Below, piece after piece: positions 59,381 through 64,000 of a stretch of 64,000 nucleotides of DNA. The notes under the pieces were generated by a model, which was not told where the DNA came from, did not search any database, and saw nothing but the letters and a program-made list of their open reading frames with translations. The position numbers were made by a program, and so were the translations under genes. The number at the start of each line of letters is the position of its first letter. Position 1 is the stretch's first letter. The stretch is from Acidobacteriota bacterium (lineage in GTDB: Bacteria; Acidobacteriota; Blastocatellia; Pyrinomonadales; Pyrinomonadaceae), in contig CP065000.1 of NCBI GenBank assembly GCA_016700075.1, positions 2,666,001 through 2,730,000 of the forward strand, written 5' to 3'.

Positions 59381-61726
59381 ATGAAAAACCCATTCCTCGA
59401 AAAGTTTCGCCCATACATTCCTGATTCGGTAACAAACCTGCGAGAGCTGACGCCGGGTCCGCTCATCGTCGGAACTCTGTTGGGCGTCATTTTTGGAGCG
59501 TCATCGCTGTATTTGGTTCTGAAGGTTGGGCTGACGGTGTCAGCGTCGATACCGGTGGCGGTCATTTCTGTGACGCTCTTCCGTATATTGTCAAAACTCG
59601 GTGCACGCGATGCGACGATACTTGAACACAATATCGTTCAGACTACGGGCTCAGCAGGCGAATCCATAGCTTTCGGTATCGGTGTAACGATGCCGGCGAT
59701 ACTGATATTAGGCTTTGATCTCGAGGTTTGGCGGGTAACGATGGTCGCGGTTCTGGGCGGGCTGCTCGGCATCCTGATGATGATACCGCTGCGGCGGGCA
59801 TTGATCCGCGATCAGCATGGGCTCCTGAAATATCCCGAAGGGACAGCGTGCGCTCAGGTGCTGATAGCAAGCGCATCCGAGGAATCTAAGCAGCATTCCG
59901 AGATCGCACAAAAAGGCGAAGCGACGGCGGAAAAGGGCGGCTTTATCATCGCGGCGGGCTTTGGCATAGGCTTTTTGTACAACATCGTGATGAAGGTATT
60001 CAGCGGCTGGCGCGAATACCCGACGAAAGAATTTGAAGAGCCTTTTAAGAGCGGCTCTGTCTCGCTCGAGAACAACCCCGCACTGCTCGGTGTCGGCTAC
60101 ATCATCGGGCCGAAGATCGCAGGAATCATGTGCGCCGGCGGCGTGCTTTCTTATTTGGTGCTGATACCGCTTATCCGTTATTTCGGCGAGGGATTGACCG
60201 AGCCGCTCGCTCCGTCAACAACGACGCTGATCAAGGACATGGCGATCGAGGGACCAGCAAGCATACAGAGCGAATACATCCTCTACATCGGTGCGGGTGC
60301 GGTAACCGCAGGCGGCATTATTTCGCTGATACGCTCGCTGCCGACCATATGGAACGGCATTCGCGGCGGCATCGCGGATTTTCAGGCGAAGCGGGCGAAT
60401 AATAAAAACGGCGATGCGGCCGTTTTGCCGCGAACCGAACAGGACATTTCGCTGAAATGGGTCGTCATCGGCATTTTGGCGTTGATCATCGTGATCACGC
60501 TGATGCCATCGCTGAAAATGAATTTGCTCGGTGCGGTGCTGATCATCATTCTGGGCTTTCTTTTCGTAACGGTCTCGTCACGGCTGACGGGCGAGATCGG
60601 CTCGTCGTCAAATCCCATTTCGGGAATGACGGTAGCAACTTTGTTGTTCACATCGTTGGCATTCCTGTTGCTGGGCTGGACAGCGCCTGATCCATATTTC
60701 GTAACGGCTTTGAGCGTTGGCGGCATTGTCTGCATCGCGGCGTCGAACGGCGGAACAACGTCGCAGGACCTGAAAACAGGATTCTGGGTCGGCGGCACGC
60801 CGTGGAAACAACAGACAGCAATATTGATCGGGGCATTGTCATCGGCATTGCTTCTCGGTCCGATACTGATCCAACTGAATGAATCATCGTCGGTATATCA
60901 GCGTGTCGAGCCGGCCGCATTTGCAACAGGCTTTCAGGTGCCGGAGCAGGAACTCGTTCGCGAGGGCGACAAATTCCGTTCGGAGAACGTAGGCGGATAC
61001 CTCGGCGGACAAGATTCGGCGAATTATCGAGTCTGGCACAATACCGACACCACCCGCGGACCCGCGGGCAAGTTCCTTGTCAATCCGCAAGGCAGGCCCG
61101 CGTATTTGGTCGATCCCGGGATAAACGGCGTCATAAAGGAGGCGCAGATCGGTGTCGATTCAAACGGAAACCCTGTTACGCAGTCGGTCGAAAAATACCG
61201 TGCTCCAAAAGCGACATTGATGAGTTACATCATTCAGGGGATCTTGAGCCAGAAATTGCCTTGGGCGCTTGTTCTTTTCGGAGTGATGATCGCAATAACG
61301 CTGGAACTATGCGGCATTTCGTCGCTTGCATTTGCGGTCGGGCTGTATCTGCCGATCTCGGCATCGACGCCGATATTCTTTGGCGGGCTCGTCCGCTGGG
61401 GTGTGGACAAATATCTTAAGAGGAAGTTTGCCGAGAAAGATCTGACAGAAGAGGAGTTCATTGCGGAAACGGACAAGAGCACGGGCGTATTGCTGGCTTC
61501 GGGATACATTGCGGGCGGTGCGTTGGCGGGCATAATGATAGCTCTCTCGGCAGTTTATTTCAGTGGCATTGTCGAGACCTTCGGCAAATGGTCAGAGGCG
61601 AATAACCCATTTTTCGAGGGTCCCTACGCAGATCTGCTCGGAACAGTGCCTTTCATTGCACTCGCAGTTTTCCTTTATTTTGTTGGTCGGGAACGCATTT
61701 TTGGAATCGGCAGATCGAGCGATTAA
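59381..61726 (+). CDS. OPT-family oligopeptide transporter
   Basis: A 781-residue membrane transporter with about 14 or more segments. It begins MKNPFLEKFRPYIPDSVTNLRELTPGPLIVGTLLGVIFGASSLYLVLKVG (in parts), the classical OPT start of the bacterial EspB-like branch. The internal repeats of hydrophobic segments cover both halves. A soluble loop of roughly 100 residues lies around 515-620. ATG at 59381 is chosen; one nine codons upstream (59354) is possible. Divergent from the M14 gene with about 100 bp between. Confidence 0.92.
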   Translation: MKNPFLEKFRPYIPDSVTNLRELTPGPLIVGTLLGVIFGASSLYLVLKVGLTVSASIPVAVISVTLFRILSKLGARDATILEHNIVQTTGSAGESIAFGIGVTMPAILILGFDLEVWRVTMVAVLGGLLGILMMIPLRRALIRDQHGLLKYPEGTACAQVLIASASEESKQHSEIAQKGEATAEKGGFIIAAGFGIGFLYNIVMKVFSGWREYPTKEFEEPFKSGSVSLENNPALLGVGYIIGPKIAGIMCAGGVLSYLVLIPLIRYFGEGLTEPLAPSTTTLIKDMAIEGPASIQSEYILYIGAGAVTAGGIISLIRSLPTIWNGIRGGIADFQAKRANNKNGDAAVLPRTEQDISLKWVVIGILALIIVITLMPSLKMNLLGAVLIIILGFLFVTVSSRLTGEIGSSSNPISGMTVATLLFTSLAFLLLGWTAPDPYFVTALSVGGIVCIAASNGGTTSQDLKTGFWVGGTPWKQQTAILIGALSSALLLGPILIQLNESSSVYQRVEPAAFATGFQVPEQELVREGDKFRSENVGGYLGGQDSANYRVWHNTDTTRGPAGKFLVNPQGRPAYLVDPGINGVIKEAQIGVDSNGNPVTQSVEKYRAPKATLMSYIIQGILSQKLPWALVLFGVMIAITLELCGISSLAFAVGLYLPISASTPIFFGGLVRWGVDKYLKRKFAEKDLTEEEFIAETDKSTGVLLASGYIAGGALAGIMIALSAVYFSGIVETFGKWSEANNPFFEGPYADLLGTVPFIALAVFLYFVGRERIFGIGRSSD

Positions 61727-61760
61727 AATTGTTTTACTTCGTGTCGATAAACGCTACAAT

Positions 61761-61791
61761 AGAAGGGCGGGCTTTCTCCCGCCCTTCTTTT
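61761..61791 (+). terminator. Intrinsic terminator after the OPT gene
   Basis: AGAAGGGCGGG, loop of six bases, CCCGCCCTTCT: a perfect 11-bp stem followed by TTTT. It lies 35 bp after the OPT stop and nine bases before the start of the next gene. Confidence 0.85.
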
Positions 61792-61799
61792 CTGCCGCA

Positions 61800-62645
61800 A
61801 TGACCAAAATGCCGCATTTTGTCCTTAAGAGTTTCGTGCCGGTGCTTGCCGTATTGATATTTTCAATTGCCTGCTCGAATGTCGCATCAAAGAACGCAGT
61901 TATAAGGCCGGTCGACGGCGAAAAGCAATCATCGGGAATTACGATAATTCAAGGCTCGCCCTCGGAAACGGTGCGGGCTTTTTATACAAAGCTTCGAGAA
62001 AAGAAATACAGAGAAGCGATCTTCCTCACAAATCTGCGGCCGGCGGTTGAAGGTCTAACTGATGCGGAGCTGGCGGACCTTTCGGGCGACCTTTCGGCGA
62101 TCGCAGGGCAAGTGCCTGAAAAGATCGAGATCACTGGTGAGATCATAACGGGCGATTCGGCAACGGTCACGCTCAAATTGCCTGATCCGGAAGGAAATGC
62201 TGATACGGATACTGTCCGTTTACGGCGGTCAAACGGCGTTTGGATCATGCTCGCCGTCGATGAGGCGTCCGAAGAACAAATGCGAAAGGAAGGCACGAAA
62301 TTCCTTTACAATCTTCGCATTACCGTCAAAGAGGACGAGGCTCGATCCATGCTTGACCGTATCGCGAAGGCCCAATACGCCTATTCGACTCAAAACAGTG
62401 GCATTTTGGGCGATCTGCGTCAGTTGGTCGGTGTAGGACTGTTGCCGCAGGATGTTCTGTCGAGTGAATCGACCGGCTACATTTACTCCGTTACATTGTC
62501 TGAAAGCAGGAAAGGATACTCAGCCGACGCGGTCCCGGCAGTTTACGGTAAGACCGGAAGGCTGTCATTCCGCGTGGTTCCGGACAGCACGGGACTTGCC
62601 CGTATGACCAGCCGCGATAATGGAGGAAAACCTCTGGAGAAATAA
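61800..62645 (+). CDS. Lipoprotein with pseudopilin-like C-terminal part
   Basis: A 281-residue lipoprotein. The start at 61800 gives a signal peptide with lipobox SIAC in VLIFSIACSN; the frame extends back to 61563, but that part overlaps the OPT gene. Residues about 55-165 are a DUF4878/NTF2-like domain (SPSETVRAFYTKLREKKYREAI). The last 90 residues (LDRIAKAQYAYSTQNSGILGDLRQLVGVGLLPQDVL) look like the globular part of type II pseudopilins without their N-terminal helix. It lies right after the OPT terminator, so it has its own promoter. Confidence 0.75.
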   Translation: MTKMPHFVLKSFVPVLAVLIFSIACSNVASKNAVIRPVDGEKQSSGITIIQGSPSETVRAFYTKLREKKYREAIFLTNLRPAVEGLTDAELADLSGDLSAIAGQVPEKIEITGEIITGDSATVTLKLPDPEGNADTDTVRLRRSNGVWIMLAVDEASEEQMRKEGTKFLYNLRITVKEDEARSMLDRIAKAQYAYSTQNSGILGDLRQLVGVGLLPQDVLSSESTGYIYSVTLSESRKGYSADAVPAVYGKTGRLSFRVVPDSTGLARMTSRDNGGKPLEK

Positions 62646-62659
62646 GGAATTTGGGAAAC

Positions 62660-62690
62660 TTTTCCACAGCTAATGTTGATTTTTTCCACA
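62660..62690 (+). promoter_or_regulatory. Two DnaA-box-like sites upstream of the PilZ gene
   Basis: TTTTCCACA occurs at 62660-62668 and 62682-62690 in the same orientation, 22 bp apart. Both match the relaxed DnaA-box consensus TTWTNCACA. They lie in a 90-bp AT-rich gap between two genes. DnaA as the ligand is inference. Confidence 0.45.
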
Positions 62691-62735
62691 GGTTAGTTTA
62701 TACATTGTTTTCCCTGTAGTTTGCGGGTCGTCCAA

Positions 62736-63206
62736 ATGATCAGGAAACTAATCAATCGCTTCAGCAGAAAGCTGACAGAAAGCACCGTCCCAAACCGACG
62801 GCGATTCCGTGCTCCTGTAAAGGTGTGGTTTCAGCCCGAGATCAATACCGAAAGTGAACGCGAAAAGGCACGTTTGTCTTTCATATCGGGGGAAACGATC
62901 GATCTGAGCCGAACAGGATTAGCGATATCTACTCCGGTCATCCGACTAAAGGAAAAATATCTTGTTGGACAAGAACGCAAGTTGACGGTCGAGATCTCGT
63001 TGCCGACCGGAAAGGTACAATTCGGTGCTATTGGGAAGCGTTACGAAAAGATCGGGTCTGATGTCAACGATGAACGATTCCTCGTCGGCGTGCACATTTT
63101 GAGCTGCAGCGATGCTGATCGAGAAGCTTATACGACATTTCTTCGCAAAGGCGGACGTCTGAACGGGACTGCGTCCGCTATCACGCTTAATGCTGACGTG
63201 AAGTAG
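62736..63206 (+). CDS. PilZ-domain protein
   Basis: A 156-residue protein with the c-di-GMP-binding PilZ motifs: NRRRFRAPV, the RxxxR box near residue 24, and DLSRTGLAIS, the (D/N)xSxxG box near residue 66. Both are intact, so it can probably bind c-di-GMP. The ATG at 62736 is chosen over TTG at 62721. Such stand-alone PilZ proteins regulate motility, exopolysaccharide or envelope functions; the target is unknown. Confidence 0.87.
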   Translation: MIRKLINRFSRKLTESTVPNRRRFRAPVKVWFQPEINTESEREKARLSFISGETIDLSRTGLAISTPVIRLKEKYLVGQERKLTVEISLPTGKVQFGAIGKRYEKIGSDVNDERFLVGVHILSCSDADREAYTTFLRKGGRLNGTASAITLNADVK

Positions 63207-63227
63207 GTGCTAGAAACAACTTTTTTG

Positions 63228-63257
63228 AAAGGCTGTCCGATGCGGCGGCCTTTTTGT
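63228..63257 (+). terminator. Possible terminator after the PilZ gene
   Basis: AAAGGC and GCCTTT form a short stem with a GC-rich loop, followed by TTTTGTTTT. It sits between the PilZ gene and the oxidoreductase gene. The stem is short, so confidence is moderate. Confidence 0.5.
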
Positions 63258-63287
63258 TTTACAGTGGGACGATTAAACTTCAAAGGT

Positions 63288-64000
63288 ATGAGCAGTAATG
63301 TAGGGATAGCTATTTTGGGGACGGGTTTTGCACGGCGCGTGCAGATCCCGGCGTTCGTTAAGGCGGGCGGGCGTATCGTTTCGGTCGCGAGCGCGTCGAT
63401 CGAAAACGCAAAAGCAACCGCCGACGAATGCGGGGCCGATCTTTATACGGACGATTGGCGGCAGGCGGCGGACCGCGAAGGCGTCGATCTGGTCTGCATA
63501 ACTACGCCGCCAATATTTCACAAGGAAATGACGCTTTATTCGCTGGAACGCGGTAAACACGTCCTTTGCGAAAAGCCGATGGCAATGGATCTTAGAGAGG
63601 CGGAGGGGATGGCATCAGCTGCAGATTCGACGCAGGTTTTATCGCTGATAGATCATGAGCTTCGGTTTCAGCCCGGGCGTCTTCTTGCAAAAAAGATGAT
63701 ACAGGCCGGGCACTTTGGCGAGATCCGACATGTGCGTTCCGTTTTTCAGGCTCCGCATCGGGGCGATGCAGAACTGCCCTGGAATTGGTGGTATGACGAG
63801 GCACAGGGCGGTGGAGCACTTGGGGCGATCGCGTCGCATATTTTCGATTCGCTGCATTGGTTCCTCGAAACGGACGTCGCTGATATTACTTGCCGTCTGC
63901 ACGCGCATATCAAAGAACGCAAGGACGAGGACGGCATACCGCGATCCGTGACGAGCGATGATGAATGCAATGCGCTCCTAAGCTTGCGCGATGGTGCAGT
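63288..64000 (+). CDS. Gfo/Idh/MocA-family oxidoreductase, cut by the window end
   Basis: At least 237 residues of an NAD(P)-dependent oxidoreductase; the frame is open to the window end. The N-terminal Rossmann fold has VGIAILGTGFARRVQIPAF. HVLCEKPMAMDLREAEGM is the family EKP motif. ELRFQPGRLLAKKMIQAGHFGEI, PWNWWYDEAQGGGALGAIASHIFDSL (in two parts) and the His there complete the start of the C-terminal domain. These enzymes act on sugars, sugar acids or inositols; the substrate is unknown. Confidence 0.9.
   Translation, partial: MSSNVGIAILGTGFARRVQIPAFVKAGGRIVSVASASIENAKATADECGADLYTDDWRQAADREGVDLVCITTPPIFHKEMTLYSLERGKHVLCEKPMAMDLREAEGMASAADSTQVLSLIDHELRFQPGRLLAKKMIQAGHFGEIRHVRSVFQAPHRGDAELPWNWWYDEAQGGGALGAIASHIFDSLHWFLETDVADITCRLHAHIKERKDEDGIPRSVTSDDECNALLSLRDGA

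Noticed and set aside
62640..62735. Chromosomal origin around the two DnaA-like boxes
   Set aside because: Only two boxes, no dnaA, dnaN or other replication genes nearby, and no larger AT-rich unwinding region. Kept only as possible DnaA-binding sites.

Overview
The window looks like a chromosomal segment of an Acidobacteriota bacterium, most likely class Blastocatellia (Pyrinomonadaceae-like). This is inference from content, not from a search. The signs are an Oar-like TonB receptor with an N-terminal carboxypeptidase-regulatory domain, an ECF sigma factor next to a Ser/Thr kinase with one membrane span, a giant secreted FG-GAP/CSLREA/beta-helix protein, many small secreted proteins and lipoproteins, and two different HUH (RAYT-like) transposases. 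Base composition is moderately GC-rich, and about 95% of the window is coding.

Layout. 1-2.7 kb is accessory DNA: two REP-associated-type transposases, each with its own flanking palindromes, and the wreck of a restriction-modification locus. 3.1-8 kb is the classical translation operon ffh-rpsP-khpA-rimM-trmD-rplS-rnhB. 8-12.5 kb on the minus strand is a tightly overlapping operon (DUF1015, pdxH, GNAT, HExxH membrane protein, SDR, metallo-beta-lactamase-fold hydrolase), probably preceded by a small lipoprotein gene. 13-22 kb is metabolic: pterin carbinolamine dehydratase, a long-form isocitrate dehydrogenase, purE-alkD-like-purK, crcB, free methionine-R-sulfoxide reductase, TerC, a FecR-domain protein and LarA. 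21.8-25.6 kb is a TonB receptor gene interrupted by a single in-frame amber codon. 25.8-37 kb carries a rhomboid protease, a divergent pair of dicarboxylate/amino-acid symporters, secreted proteins, the operon thiO-tlpA-like-methyltransferase-glycerophosphodiesterase, and a second, NAD-type isocitrate dehydrogenase.

37-47.6 kb is dominated by a 2552-residue secreted beta-helix protein whose gene contains 498-bp tandem repeats. It is divergent from an ECF sigma factor and a Ser/Thr kinase. 47.6-64 kb holds aminopeptidase P, an uncharacterised membrane-protein cluster, queE and queC (7-deazaguanine synthesis) separated by a serine hydrolase of the class A beta-lactamase fold that lacks an omega-loop Glu, M16 and M14 peptidases, a decayed GxxExxY mobile gene, an OPT transporter, a lipoprotein, a PilZ protein, and a Gfo/Idh/MocA oxidoreductase cut by the window end.

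The unusual observations are mostly about genome dynamics: two independent RAYT/REP systems, a broken R-M locus, nonsense codons in a TonB receptor and in the signature motif of a GxxExxY gene, a palindrome inserted in frame in a peptidase gene, and recombinogenic repeats in the giant surface-protein gene. I saw no CRISPR array, rRNA, tRNA or prophage.
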